A stretch of DNA of 64,000 bases from Rhizobium rhizogenes NBRC 13257 (GCF_000696095.1 NZ_BAYX01000008.1:124001-188000); one strand, 5' to 3'; positions 43,847 through 52,325 are shown, counted from the first letter of the stretch. Notes: generated by a model not told the origin, from the letters alone. Translations and numbers: made by a program.

Positions 43847-44419
43847 ATGATGGATGACGATCTGGAAATCGCGATTGGCGCGCGCATCAAGCAGTTGCGC
43901 ATCGCCCGCGGAATGACCCTGGACGAGCTGGCAAATGCCTCTGCCGTCAGCCGGGCGATGATCTCGCGCATCGAGCGAGCGGAGGCAAGTCCAACCGCTT
44001 CGTTGCTCGCCCGGCTGTGCGCCGCACTCGGCCTGTCGCTCTCGAGCTTTTTCGCCGAGGAGGAAGAGGACGTTTCGCCCCTGGCCAGGAGCGACGCCCA
44101 GCCAATCTGGCGCGACCCGGAAACGGGATATGTCCGCCGCGCGGTCTCGCCGGCCGGCACGCAATCACCCGTCGATCTCGTCGAGGTCACCTTTCCCGCC
44201 GGCGCCCGCGTCAGCTTTCCGCCGAATGCCGCCAGCCGGGGCATGAGCCAGCATGTCTGGCTGTTCGAAGGCGAAATGGAAATTACGGTCGGCGAGGCCG
44301 TGCATCGCCTCATGCCCGGCGACTGCCTGTTCATGGGCATCGGCGATGGTCACGTCTTCCACAATCCCGGCGACGAGCCGGCGCGCTATTGCGTCGTCCT
44401 TGATCGCCCCAGGTCATAA
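43847..44419 (+). CDS. XRE-family regulator with cupin domain
   Basis: A protein of about 190 residues. The helix-turn-helix is in residues 8-65 (RIKQLRIARGMTLDELANAS, with the recognition helix region AVSRAMISRIERAEASP). The C-terminal half is a cupin barrel (LFEGEMEITVGEAVHRLMPGDCLFM). Such regulators often control amino acid or polyamine genes. The start is uncertain: GTG 43841, ATG 43847 and ATG 43850 are in frame and none has a strong ribosome binding site. The GNAT gene begins 15 bases after its stop, so the two form an operon. Confidence 0.85.
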   Translation: MMDDDLEIAIGARIKQLRIARGMTLDELANASAVSRAMISRIERAEASPTASLLARLCAALGLSLSSFFAEEEEDVSPLARSDAQPIWRDPETGYVRRAVSPAGTQSPVDLVEVTFPAGARVSFPPNAASRGMSQHVWLFEGEMEITVGEAVHRLMPGDCLFMGIGDGHVFHNPGDEPARYCVVLDRPRS

Positions 44420-44434
44420 TCCAAGGATAATTTC

Positions 44435-44956
44435 ATGCCCGATATCCGTCTTCTCTCTGCTTCAGAAGCTCGCACTGTTTCCGCCGAACTCTGCGAGGTG
44501 CTTGCCGATTGCGTCAATGGCGGTGCTTCCGTCGGCTTCATGCAGCCCTATGGGCCTGATGATGCCGCGCCCTATTGGCGGGGGGTGGCCGACAGTGTCG
44601 AGGCTGGTGCGACCCTGCTGCTCGTCGCCGTCATCGAGGGCAAGGTGGTCGGCACCGTGCAGATCGGCGCGGCGCAGATGCCGAACCAACCGCATCGCGG
44701 CGATCTGAAGAAATTGCTGGTGCATCGGTCCGCTCGCGGCAAGGGCCTTGCCCGCCTGCTGATGGAGGCAGCGGAGCGCGAGGCGGCCAAGCACGGCAAA
44801 ACCCTGCTGGTGCTCGACACGGCAACCGGCAGCGACGCCGAAGCCATCTATCCCCGCCTCGGCTGGGAGCGCGCCGGCGTCATCCCCGATTATGCCCTGT
44901 GGCCGCAGGGCGGGTTCTGCGACACGACGCTCTTCTACAAGCGGATCGCTGTGTAA
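44435..44956 (+). CDS. GNAT family N-acetyltransferase
   Basis: A 173-residue GNAT. The acetyl-CoA-binding motif appears as LLVHRSARGKGLARLLMEAAE (residues 90-110), with the Arg/Gln-x-x-Gly-x-Gly/Ala signature present as Arg-Ser-Ala-Arg-Gly-Lys-Gly. LVLDTATGSDAEAIYPRLGW follows. AAGGA precedes ATG 44435. The upstream XRE-cupin regulator probably controls it. The acceptor amine is unknown; detoxification of an amine or antibiotic is one option. Confidence 0.9.
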   Translation: MPDIRLLSASEARTVSAELCEVLADCVNGGASVGFMQPYGPDDAAPYWRGVADSVEAGATLLLVAVIEGKVVGTVQIGAAQMPNQPHRGDLKKLLVHRSARGKGLARLLMEAAEREAAKHGKTLLVLDTATGSDAEAIYPRLGWERAGVIPDYALWPQGGFCDTTLFYKRIAV

Positions 44957-44959
44957 GTT

Positions 44960-45565
44960 TCAGCGTGAAAACGCGGCAAGGGCGTCTTCCAATCTCGCGC
45001 CTGGCGCCCAATGCATCGCCTTCCAGCCGAATTGCCGCGCTGCTTCTATGTTGGCGGGATAATCGTCGATGAAGGCGATTTCGCTGGCGTCGATGCCGAC
45101 GCGCTCCGTTGCCAGCCGGAAGAATTCCGGAGCCGGTTTCTGGTATCCGAGCATGGCGGAATAGAAAATCCCGTCGAAATGGGAGGAGAGCCCGAGATTC
45201 TCCATCAGATACGCCGCGCGCCGATGTTCCTGATTGGTCGCCAGGAACATCGGGATACCCGTTGCCCGCAAAGCGGCGAGATCGGCAAGAAGCGCCCGAT
45301 CCAGCCGGGAATCGTTTTCGAACCAATAGTCGATCAATGCTGTGGCGCTAAGTCCGGGTGCGATCTTCGCTAAGACGCTGGCGAGCCGGGGTTCCAGGTC
45401 CTCACGGCCTGTGACGATGTTGCCCCAGTGGGTCTGGAAGAATTCCTTCTGGATCAGCTCGCGACTAAGGCCGAGATCGCGTTCCAGATCGGTGAAAAGG
45501 TGCAGGCCATCACTGGGCCTGCCATGAACCAGTACGCCGTCGACATCGACCATCAGGACTTTCAT
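44960..45565 (-). CDS. HAD family hydrolase
   Basis: A 201-residue haloacid-dehalogenase-type phosphatase. Motif I is MVDVDGVLV (nucleophile Asp8), motif II sits in FLATNQEH, the motif III lysine in GYQKPAPEFF, and motif IV in IAFIDDYPANIEAA. The small size and C1-type cap (residues 20-85) fit phosphatases acting on small phosphate esters. The frame is open to 45727, but ATG 45565 gives the motif I position. It converges with the GNAT gene (3 bases between stops) and is divergent from the deacetylase gene. Confidence 0.88.
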   Translation of the reverse strand: MKVLMVDVDGVLVHGRPSDGLHLFTDLERDLGLSRELIQKEFFQTHWGNIVTGREDLEPRLASVLAKIAPGLSATALIDYWFENDSRLDRALLADLAALRATGIPMFLATNQEHRRAAYLMENLGLSSHFDGIFYSAMLGYQKPAPEFFRLATERVGIDASEIAFIDDYPANIEAARQFGWKAMHWAPGARLEDALAAFSR

Positions 45566-45716
45566 GCTGCGCGACTCTCCCAATTGACGCAAAGGCAGGA
45601 GGAAGGTGCCGTCGTTTCCCGTCGCGTTCAAGGGTGCAGGCCGCTCTTTTTTCCTGACTGCGATCCATGTAAGCCTTGGGGCTATCCAGTAAACTTCGCA
45701 GGCGAGGGGGCCGATC

Positions 45717-46742
45717 ATGCGTGTCATTTATTCGGAAGATCACAAGCTGAGGGACGCCAAGACCGAGCTGCATGACGGCCAGCTGGTGACGCCCTTCGAA
45801 GCGCCATTCCGCGCCGAATGGATTCTGGCGGCGGTGAAGGAAGCGGGTTTTGTCGATGTCGTGGCGCCCGAGGCACATGGGCTGGAGACGGCGCGCAAGG
45901 TGCATGATCCCGCCTATCTCGATTTTTTGGGCACGGTCTGGGAGCGTTGGGTCGCGGCCGGTTACAAGGGCGAGGCGATCGCCAACTCCTTTCCGGTGCG
46001 CCGCACCAGCCAGCGCGTGCCGGAAAACATCGTCGGCATGATCGGTCATTATGCCAATGCCGCCGATACCTCGATCAGCAAGGGTTCTTATGAAGCGGCG
46101 ATCGCCTCGATGCGCTGCGCCCTCACAGGGGCCGATTGGCTGCATGCCGGCAATCGCTTCGCCTTTGCGCTCTGCCGCCCGCCCGGCCATCACGCCGGTT
46201 TTGATCTCTTCGGCGGCTATTGCTTCATCAATAATGCCGCCGTCGCGGCGCAGCGCCTGCGCGATCACGGCGCGAAGAAGGTGGCCGTGCTCGACGTCGA
46301 CTTCCATCATGGCAACGGCACGCAGGACATCTTTTATCAGCGCGGCGACGTCTTTACCGCTTCGCTACATGGCGACCCCATCCACGCCTTTCCCTATTTC
46401 CTCGGCCATGCCGACGAGGAGGGCGAAGGCGAAGGGCTGGGTGCCAACCGCAATTATCCGATGCTGCGCGGCACGTCCTGGACTGTCTGGTCGGAAGCGC
46501 TTGTTGATGCACTCACCCGCATCAAGGCGTTTGGCGCGGAAGCGATCGTGCTGTCGCTCGGCGTCGACACTTTCGAACGCGATCCGATCTCCTTTTTCAA
46601 GCTGACCTCGGAGGATTTCATCCGCATCGGCAAGCTTGTCGCCGGCGCCGGCCTGCCGGTTCTCACCTGCATGGAGGGCGGCTATGGCGTGCCGGAGATT
46701 GGCCTGAATGTCGCCAATGTGTTGAAGGGCCTGGAAGCCTGA
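45717..46742 (+). CDS. Histone deacetylase-family protein, acetylpolyamine amidohydrolase-like
   Basis: A 341-residue member of the arginase/deacetylase fold. The catalytic His-His pair is in PPGHHAGFDLFGGYCFINNAAV. Zinc ligands are in VLDVDFHHGNGTQDIFY and in SLGVDTFERDP. The start MRVIYSEDHKLRD is typical of acetylpolyamine amidohydrolases (ApaH-type), which remove acetyl groups from acetylputrescine or similar. AGGGGGCCG precedes ATG 45717. The EamA exporter gene follows after about 97 bases. The substrate is inferred from the family. Confidence 0.9.
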   Translation: MRVIYSEDHKLRDAKTELHDGQLVTPFEAPFRAEWILAAVKEAGFVDVVAPEAHGLETARKVHDPAYLDFLGTVWERWVAAGYKGEAIANSFPVRRTSQRVPENIVGMIGHYANAADTSISKGSYEAAIASMRCALTGADWLHAGNRFAFALCRPPGHHAGFDLFGGYCFINNAAVAAQRLRDHGAKKVAVLDVDFHHGNGTQDIFYQRGDVFTASLHGDPIHAFPYFLGHADEEGEGEGLGANRNYPMLRGTSWTVWSEALVDALTRIKAFGAEAIVLSLGVDTFERDPISFFKLTSEDFIRIGKLVAGAGLPVLTCMEGGYGVPEIGLNVANVLKGLEA

Positions 46743-46838
46743 TACGCTCCTATCAGGGCGACTGATCCAACCGATGAAAAGTTTGAATTTGCGCCTCCAT
46801 CGCTTGCCGTCTACAAGCCGCGCAGGACGGGAGCGACC

Positions 46839-47753
46839 ATGGACCAGAAGATGATCGAGAGCGGCACGGATGGTGGCGCGGTGCTGATGCCGCATCCCGA
46901 TGTGCCGGCGTCTTCGGGTGGTGTTGGTGCTGGCGTCCTCATGTGCCTGCTGTCTATGTGCTGCATCCAGTTCGGCGCGGCGCTGTCGTCCTCCGCCATT
47001 GCCACCTACGGACCGGCCGGGGCGACATGGCTCCGCTTGTCTTTCGCTGCGGTCGTTCTGGCGATCATCGTCCGGCCGAAGGTCATGCGCTACAGCCGCG
47101 CGCAGTGGCTCGGTGCGCTGACACTCGGTACCGTGTCGGCGCTGATGACGCTGTCCTTCTTCTCGGCGATCGAGCGCATCCCCTTAGGCCTCGCCGTTGC
47201 CATCGATTTCCTCGGGCCACTGCTGGTGGCAACTCTCGGCTTTGGTTTAAGCCGCCAGCTTGCCTGGCCGCTGATTGCCGCTATCGGCGTGCTCCTGCTC
47301 GCCTATGATGGCGAGGGGTGGGTCGGCAATCTCTCGGGCATATTATTTGCCTGTGGCGCGGGCACCGGCTGGGCCTGCTATATCCTGCTGACGAAGAAGG
47401 TCGGCAGCGTTTTTAGCGGCTTCGAGGGTCTCTCGATGTCGCTGATCATCGCCGCCATCGTCGCGACACCCTTCGGCTTTGCCTCCGCCGTTCCGCATTT
47501 GACCGGCTATGGTTTCATTGAAATGGCGGGTTTGGCACTGCTCGTGCCGCTTCTGCCTTATGCGCTGGAAATGGTGGCGCTGCGGCGCATGCCGACATCC
47601 TCCTTCGGCATTCTCATGAGCCTGGAACCGGCGATCGGTGCTGTCGCCGGCTTCGTCATCCTGACGCAGCCGCTGACCCCCTCGCAGATGTTCGGTACGG
47701 GACTTGTCGTCGCCGCCAGCATCGGCGCGACGGTCTTTGCTGCGAGAGCCTGA
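46839..47753 (+). CDS. EamA/DMT family transporter (RhtA-like)
   Basis: A 304-residue inner-membrane protein with ten predicted helices in two EamA repeats (SSAIATYGPAGATWLRLSFA in the first, PTSSFGILMSLEPAIGAVAG in the second). RhtA-like members export threonine, homoserine or similar small molecules. It has a short, cytoplasmic N-terminal tail before the first helix. It follows the deacetylase gene on the same strand and may be co-transcribed with it. The substrate is unknown. Confidence 0.9.
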   Translation: MDQKMIESGTDGGAVLMPHPDVPASSGGVGAGVLMCLLSMCCIQFGAALSSSAIATYGPAGATWLRLSFAAVVLAIIVRPKVMRYSRAQWLGALTLGTVSALMTLSFFSAIERIPLGLAVAIDFLGPLLVATLGFGLSRQLAWPLIAAIGVLLLAYDGEGWVGNLSGILFACGAGTGWACYILLTKKVGSVFSGFEGLSMSLIIAAIVATPFGFASAVPHLTGYGFIEMAGLALLVPLLPYALEMVALRRMPTSSFGILMSLEPAIGAVAGFVILTQPLTPSQMFGTGLVVAASIGATVFAARA

Positions 47754-47756
47754 GGT

Positions 47757-48221
47757 TTACGGCTTCTTCGCCGGATCATCCACCGCCGGATTGTAGAACA
47801 GCGACAAGGTCAGGCTCTTGGCGATGCGCTCGGCCGTTGCCATGAACCAGACCTTGGCTTCGTCCGTCGGGGCTATATCGTCGAGCGTCTGGGAAAACAG
47901 CACCAGCCATTCTGGAAACAGATCGGGCGCGATGCCCTGGACGCCGAGATGGGCCTGTACCGGCTTGCCGCCATAGGCGCCATTCTTGAAGGCGACGGAG
48001 GACCAGAAGCGTTTCATCTTGTCCATATGGTCCGGCCAGCGCCCGGCCAGGCGGCCGTCGAAGACCGGGCCGAGCCGGGGATGCGTTTGGATGCGGCCGT
48101 AGAACGTATCGACCAGCCGGTCGATGAAGGCCGCGTCGATGCCGATGCGCGTCATCTCGGCCTCCGCCCTTTCGCGGATGCCGGCCAGATGGGCGGCACG
48201 GCCCTGTAGGTCATTGTCCAT
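47757..48221 (-). CDS. Truncated haemoglobin, group III
   Basis: A 154-residue globin. The proximal histidine is probably in GGKPVQAHLGVQG. Other features are VDTFYGRIQTHPRLGPVF, KMKRFWSSVAFKNGAYGG and a C-terminal GH helix region. Group III truncated haemoglobins bind oxygen or NO and may help to detoxify NO or bind heme iron. ATG 48221 has AGGAG six bases upstream. The frame continues to 48437 without support. It converges with the EamA gene (3 bases between stops) and is divergent from mbfA, whose iron control element lies about 216 bases upstream of this start. Confidence 0.88.
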   Translation of the reverse strand: MDNDLQGRAAHLAGIRERAEAEMTRIGIDAAFIDRLVDTFYGRIQTHPRLGPVFDGRLAGRWPDHMDKMKRFWSSVAFKNGAYGGKPVQAHLGVQGIAPDLFPEWLVLFSQTLDDIAPTDEAKVWFMATAERIAKSLTLSLFYNPAVDDPAKKP

Positions 48222-48416
48222 GTCATGCTCCTGGCCCCGTCGCACGCAAGTTTTTTCTGCGGCACTGGGCTTGTGTCGGCTCCTATGTACGCCATTTCCC
48301 TGCGCAACCAAGTGTCTCATGCTGCCGTCGCAATAATCTGGCAAAGTCACCACGCCCGTTTCGCTGTCAGCTCGCCTTAAAACGGCATCTCCTGCTTCGG
48401 GATCATGCCTTTGCGC

Positions 48417-48461
48417 TTGACCCATGCACTCAGCCACTTTAGAATTAGAATAATTCTAAAG
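48417..48461 (+). promoter_or_regulatory. mbfA promoter overlapped by an Irr-type iron control element
   Basis: TTGACC (48417-48422) and TAGAAT (48440-48445) with a 17-base spacer form a good housekeeping promoter. CTTTAGAATTA (48437-48447) and TAATTCTAAAG (48451-48461) form a perfect 11-base inverted repeat with a 3-base spacer. This matches the TTTAGAA/TTCTAAA core of the rhizobial iron control element bound by Irr. It covers the -10 box and expected transcription start, the right place for repression in low iron. Confidence 0.8.
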
Positions 48462-48473
48462 ATGGAGATTTTG

Positions 48474-49457
48474 ATGTTGCTCGGTTTCTTCCGCTCGCCG
48501 AAGCGTTCCTTTGCCTCTTTGTCCGAACAGGAAATTCTCGCCGTCGCCATTGCTGCTGAAGAGGACGATGCGCGCATCTTTCTTGCATATGCCGATACCC
48601 TAAGAGCCCAGTATCCCGACTCCGCCAAGGTGTTCGAGGATATGGCCGAGGTCGAGGACACCCATCGCAAGACGCTGATCGACATGCACCGCCGGCGTTT
48701 CGGCGAGCGCATCCCGCTGATCCGGCGCGAGCATGTCAGCGGTTTCTACGATCGCAAGCCGGATTGGCTGCGCAAGAACCTGTCGCTCGACGCTATTCGC
48801 CAGGAGGCGGAAGCGATGGAGCAGCAGGCCTATAATTTCTATGTCGAGGCGGCCAAGCAGGTCTCGGATGCATCGACGCGCCAGCTTCTCGGCGATCTTG
48901 CGCTTGCGGAGCAGGGGCACGAGGAAGTCGCCCGCATGCTGGGCGACAAGCACACGCCGCAGTCGGTCAAGCAGGAAGAAGACGCCAGCGCCCACCGCCA
49001 GTTCGTGCTGACCTATGTGCAGCCGGGCCTTGCCGGCCTGATGGATGGTTCCGTCTCGACGCTGGCGCCGATCTTCGCGGCCGCCTTTGCGACGCAAAAC
49101 ACATGGCAGACCTTCCTCGTCGGCCTGTCGGCTTCCGTCGGTGCCGGCATTTCCATGGGCTTTACGGAAGCTGCCCATGACGACGGCAAGATTTCCGGCC
49201 GCGGTTCGCCGATCAAGCGCGGCCTTGCCTGCGGCATCATGACGGCGCTCGGCGGCCTCGGCCACGCGTTGCCCTATCTCATTCCGCATTTCTGGATGGC
49301 AACCGTCATCGCCGCCATCGTCGTCTTCTTCGAGCTCTGGGTGATCGCCTTCATCCAGAACAAATATATGGAGACGCCGTTCCTGCGCGCCGCCTTCCAG
49401 GTCGTCGTCGGTGGTTCGCTGGTGCTGGCGGCGGGCATATTGATCGGAAATGCCTGA
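48474..49457 (+). CDS. mbfA: Membrane-bound ferritin MbfA (rubrerythrin-like domain fused to VIT1/CCC1 domain)
   Basis: A 327-residue protein. Residues 1-150 form a ferritin-like diiron domain, with carboxylate/His ligands in AAEEDDARIFLAYAD, AEVEDTHRKTL, AMEQQAYNFY and AEQGHEEVARM. Residues 170-327 are a VIT1/CCC1-type membrane domain with several helices (GLAGLMDGSVSTLAPIFAAA). In Agrobacterium and Bradyrhizobium, MbfA exports iron and protects against iron and peroxide stress, under Irr control. ATG 48474, with GGAG six bases upstream, is preferred over the in-frame ATG at 48462, which lies immediately after the iron control element. The frame is open to 48405. Confidence 0.92.
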   Translation: MLLGFFRSPKRSFASLSEQEILAVAIAAEEDDARIFLAYADTLRAQYPDSAKVFEDMAEVEDTHRKTLIDMHRRRFGERIPLIRREHVSGFYDRKPDWLRKNLSLDAIRQEAEAMEQQAYNFYVEAAKQVSDASTRQLLGDLALAEQGHEEVARMLGDKHTPQSVKQEEDASAHRQFVLTYVQPGLAGLMDGSVSTLAPIFAAAFATQNTWQTFLVGLSASVGAGISMGFTEAAHDDGKISGRGSPIKRGLACGIMTALGGLGHALPYLIPHFWMATVIAAIVVFFELWVIAFIQNKYMETPFLRAAFQVVVGGSLVLAAGILIGNA

Positions 49458-49486
49458 AACCGGGCGGCAAGAGCGATTGGAAAAGC

Positions 49487-49516
49487 AAAGGGCCGGCAGA
49501 TATGCCGGCCCTTTTT
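49487..49516 (+). terminator. Rho-independent terminator after mbfA
   Basis: AAAGGGCCGGCA (49487-49498) pairs with TGCCGGCCCTTT (49503-49514) around a 4-base loop, followed by more T. It lies 30 bases after the mbfA stop and before the convergent BTLCP gene. The A-run on the other side means that it can end transcripts from both directions. Confidence 0.88.
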
Positions 49517-49540
49517 ATATGGGTTTGGTTTTCGCGGGCC

Positions 49541-50140
49541 TTATTTGACCGAGCCGACCAGAACGTCGGTGCCGTTCTCGATGGTGACCCAGCGGCCTGC
49601 ATTGAAGCTCGCCTGGCGCTTCAGGTAGGAATAGGGAGTCTTGTACCAGACCTTCACCTCATCCTCGAGATTGTCGAGAATGTAGTCGCCCTGCTTGGTG
49701 CGCAGCGTCAGCACCGCATGGCCTTCGCCATCCGGCTTGCGAACGACGGTCATCAGGAGGTTGGCGGCGGAAACGCCCTTCTGCATGAGAAGCTTGCGCT
49801 TCAGGAGAGCGAAATCCTCGCAGTCACCTGCGGTCTTCGGATATTCCCAATATTCTTCCTGGCCGTAGACTTCCATGTCGGTGGCCGGCGTGATGGTCTT
49901 GTTGACGCGCAGGTTCACCTGATTGACCAGCGCCCAGGTGTCGGCGTTGAGGTCGACCGGGCCGGTGTTGCGGGTCGGGCCGCACTCGTCGGTGTGGCGC
50001 TCGCAAAATTCATAGTGTCCAATAGGCTGGGAGGTGACGTTGCCGATAGCCATCGACGCGGTCTTCTGCGGGGCCGGCATGGCCGACGACGACATGGCAA
50101 CTATAGCCGCAAAGGCAACGAATACGCCCTTAATACGCAC
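49541..50140 (-). CDS. Transglutaminase-like cysteine peptidase (BTLCP)
   Basis: A protein of about 199 residues with a signal peptide (VFVAFAAIVAMSSSAMPA). The catalytic cysteine is in TAGDCEDFALLKRKLL, the histidine in GEGHAVLTLRTK, and the aspartate in YILDNLEDEVKVW, the Cys-His-Asp layout of bacterial transglutaminase-like cysteine proteinases. Relatives such as LapG cleave surface adhesins, but this shorter form is common as a periplasmic unknown in rhizobia. GTG 50140 with AAGGA eight bases upstream is preferred. GTG 50146 is also possible. It converges with mbfA. Confidence 0.85.
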   Translation of the reverse strand: MRIKGVFVAFAAIVAMSSSAMPAPQKTASMAIGNVTSQPIGHYEFCERHTDECGPTRNTGPVDLNADTWALVNQVNLRVNKTITPATDMEVYGQEEYWEYPKTAGDCEDFALLKRKLLMQKGVSAANLLMTVVRKPDGEGHAVLTLRTKQGDYILDNLEDEVKVWYKTPYSYLKRQASFNAGRWVTIENGTDVLVGSVK

Positions 50141-50376
50141 GCCCACTATCCTTGTATCGTCCCTGCATTTGTTAACAAATTGTTAATGTAGGGGGGTGCG
50201 TAAAGTCAATCGTTACTTAAGTGTTAACGGCGGAACCCGGCCATATGGTTAATTTCAGCACAATCAAAGGGATAGTTGCCACAATTGAATGCTTCTTGTG
50301 ATTATCGAGATGTCGCGCGAATCCGGCCCGGCGAGCGGGCTGCTCGCCGATTTTGATCATCTCTATCTATCTGTTT

Positions 50377-51189
50377 TTATGGAAGATTATTCAGCGCCAG
50401 GGTCTCTGCCGCGACCAGCATGCGCTCGATATCCTGCGGCCGGGACAGGCGATGATCGCCGTCGCGCACAAGTGTTAACACCACGTCGTCGGCTGGCAGG
50501 TGCTCGACCAGTTTTAAGGAATGGGCGAAGGGCACATCCTCGTCCTGCATGCCTTGCAGGATATGGACCGGGCAACCGGTCTCGACGATGCCGGTCAGAA
50601 CGCGATTGGTACGGCCGTCCTCGATGAGGGCGCGCGTGAAGATATTCGGCTCGGAACTATACTCCGAAGGCTCCTCGAAATAGCCGCGCTCGGCCAGCGA
50701 TCTGCGCTCGGTGTCGGAAAGGTTCGGCTCGATGAGATCGATGGTGAAATCCGGGGCGGGGGCGATCAGCACCAGGCCGTGGATGACGGGCGCCTTCTTT
50801 TGCTTGCGCAACTCCTGGATCAGCCTGAGCGCGATCCAGCCGCCCATCGATGAGCCAACAAGGACGATGCGCTTCGGCTTGGTGTGGTCGATGACGGCGA
50901 GCGCCTCTTCCAGCCAGCGCGAGATCGTCCCGTCGGTGAACTTGCCGCCGGAGCGGCCGTGGCCCGAATAGTCGAAGCGGATGCAGCCGAGACCGAGCCG
51001 TTCGGCGAGCGCATCGAGTTCCAGCGCCTTGGTGCCGCTCATGTCGGAGCGATAGCCGGAGAGCCAGACGAAGGTGGCACCCTTCGCGCCCTTCTGGGCT
51101 GCGCGTTGCTGTATGGCGATCTGCCGCTGATCGTCGCCGGCGCCCACGGAAAGGAAGGTCGGCTCAAGGCTGGCTAGTGCTTCGGACAT
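50377..51189 (-). CDS. Alpha/beta hydrolase
   Basis: A 270-residue alpha/beta hydrolase. The nucleophile elbow is VGSSMGGW (near Ser120), the oxyanion region includes WLSGYRSDMSG and RFDYSGHGRSGG, the acid probably sits in MQDEDVPF, and the catalytic histidine in RDGDHRLSRPQD. It resembles esterase/acyl-peptidase-type hydrolases of unknown substrate. ATG 51189 has GGGAG seven bases upstream. It is divergent from infC. No signal peptide is present. Confidence 0.88.
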   Translation of the reverse strand: MSEALASLEPTFLSVGAGDDQRQIAIQQRAAQKGAKGATFVWLSGYRSDMSGTKALELDALAERLGLGCIRFDYSGHGRSGGKFTDGTISRWLEEALAVIDHTKPKRIVLVGSSMGGWIALRLIQELRKQKKAPVIHGLVLIAPAPDFTIDLIEPNLSDTERRSLAERGYFEEPSEYSSEPNIFTRALIEDGRTNRVLTGIVETGCPVHILQGMQDEDVPFAHSLKLVEHLPADDVVLTLVRDGDHRLSRPQDIERMLVAAETLALNNLP

Positions 51190-51467
51190 CAAGAAACTCC
51201 CGGAATTTTCCGCTCCTTAAAGCAGATTCGCGCGCATGTGGCCCCAAAAATTCTCTCGATCTTTGCAGGCATCCTGTGCTATCCGAGCTTATTACTGTGT
51301 CCTTTGCGCATCTTGAGACTGCGCGGCATAGTAATGACGCGCGGGAGGTGCTTTTTTCCTGGCGCCATGCTATTGACTTCAACACAGCTTTTACGACATT
51401 TCCGTCAGTTGCGCCGACGGGAGCGAGAAGCTGCAGCTATCCGTAACAATTCGTGGAGAATACGACC

Positions 51468-52004
51468 ATTCGCAGACCCTTTAAAACTGATGCGCCCGTG
51501 AAGGATGGGCCGCGTTCCAACAGGGAAATTCGCGTTTCCAAAGTTCAGCTTATTGCTGCTGACGGCCAGAATTTGGGCGTCGTCCCGACCGACGAGGCGT
51601 TGAGAATGGCAGAGGAGGCCGGCCTCGATCTCGTTGAGATTTCCCCCAATGCTGAAGCACCTGTGTGCAAGATCCTCGATCTGGGCAAGCTGAAATACGC
51701 AAACCAGAAGAAGGCGGCCGAGGCACGCAAGAAGCAGAAGATCGTCGAAGTCAAAGAAATCAAGATGCGCCCGAACATCGACACCCATGACTATGAGGTG
51801 AAGATGAAGGCAATCGGTCGTTTCTTCGAAGAAGGCGACAAAGTGAAAGTGACCTTGAAGTTCCGTGGCCGTGAAATGGCCCACCAGGAACTCGGCATGA
51901 AGCTTCTCCAGCAGGTCAAGGAAGACACGGTTGAGATCGCCAAGGTCGAAGCCGAGCCCAAGCTCGAAGGCCGCCAGATGATGATGGTGCTTGCGCCAAA
52001 GTAA
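51468..52004 (+). CDS. infC: Translation initiation factor IF-3, probable ATT start
   Basis: IF-3 keeps ribosomal subunits apart and checks initiator tRNA. The protein starts [13 protein letters not shown] and contains the N-domain [13 protein letters not shown], the linker [21 protein letters not shown] and the C-domain [17 protein letters not shown]. The in-frame GTG at 51453 has no ribosome binding site before it. GGAG at 51455-51458 is well placed for ATT 51468, giving the common rhizobial start MRRPF. An AUU start is the known device by which IF-3 represses its own synthesis. If GTG were used, five residues would be added. Confidence 0.95.
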   Translation: MRRPFKTDAPVKDGPRSNREIRVSKVQLIAADGQNLGVVPTDEALRMAEEAGLDLVEISPNAEAPVCKILDLGKLKYANQKKAAEARKKQKIVEVKEIKMRPNIDTHDYEVKMKAIGRFFEEGDKVKVTLKFRGREMAHQELGMKLLQQVKEDTVEIAKVEAEPKLEGRQMMMVLAPK

Positions 52005-52325
52005 GGCGCGGGCAGAGTTTAGAGGTCGGAGCCGTCCATTGGGCGGCTTTTTCCTTTTTATGCCCTGGGGTTGATGCCTGTCATCGATCTGCAAAGATTC
52101 ACGCGTCTCGCCCGTTGCACTCTAAAGCAACTGCGGTTATAAGCGCGCGTCCGAACTGACCGGCAGGGCATGCCGTGGCAGTTCAGAATGCTGGTGGGAT
52201 GGTTCATCACCGTATCCACCGTTCAACAACAAACGCTCCGGCACCTTGTCGCAGCCCGGCCCAGCCGGATCTGTGGGAAGGGCTTTTTAACAAAGCGCGC
52301 CAGGAAGCATCGAAGGAGTAGCAAA
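52005..52325. other. infC-rpmI intergenic region with terminator and presumed rpmI promoter
   Basis: A 321-base gap separates genes that are often tightly linked. A Rho-independent terminator lies at its left end. The rest (52053-52325) holds no supported gene and must carry the rpmI-rplT promoter or leader. The ribosome binding site GAAGGAG is seen just before ATG 52326. A long open frame through it (from 52170) is only an upstream extension of rpmI. Confidence 0.5.
52030..52052 (+). terminator. Rho-independent terminator after infC
   Basis: AGCCGTCC (52030-52037) pairs with GGGCGGCT (52041-52048, one G-U pair) around a 3-base loop, followed by TTTT. It begins 26 bases after the infC stop. 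Confidence 0.85.

Noticed and set aside
50329-50349. An 8-base GC-rich hairpin followed by ATTTT on the plus strand
   Set aside because: No plus-strand gene ends before it and the minus-strand side lacks a T-tract, so a terminator role is not supported.
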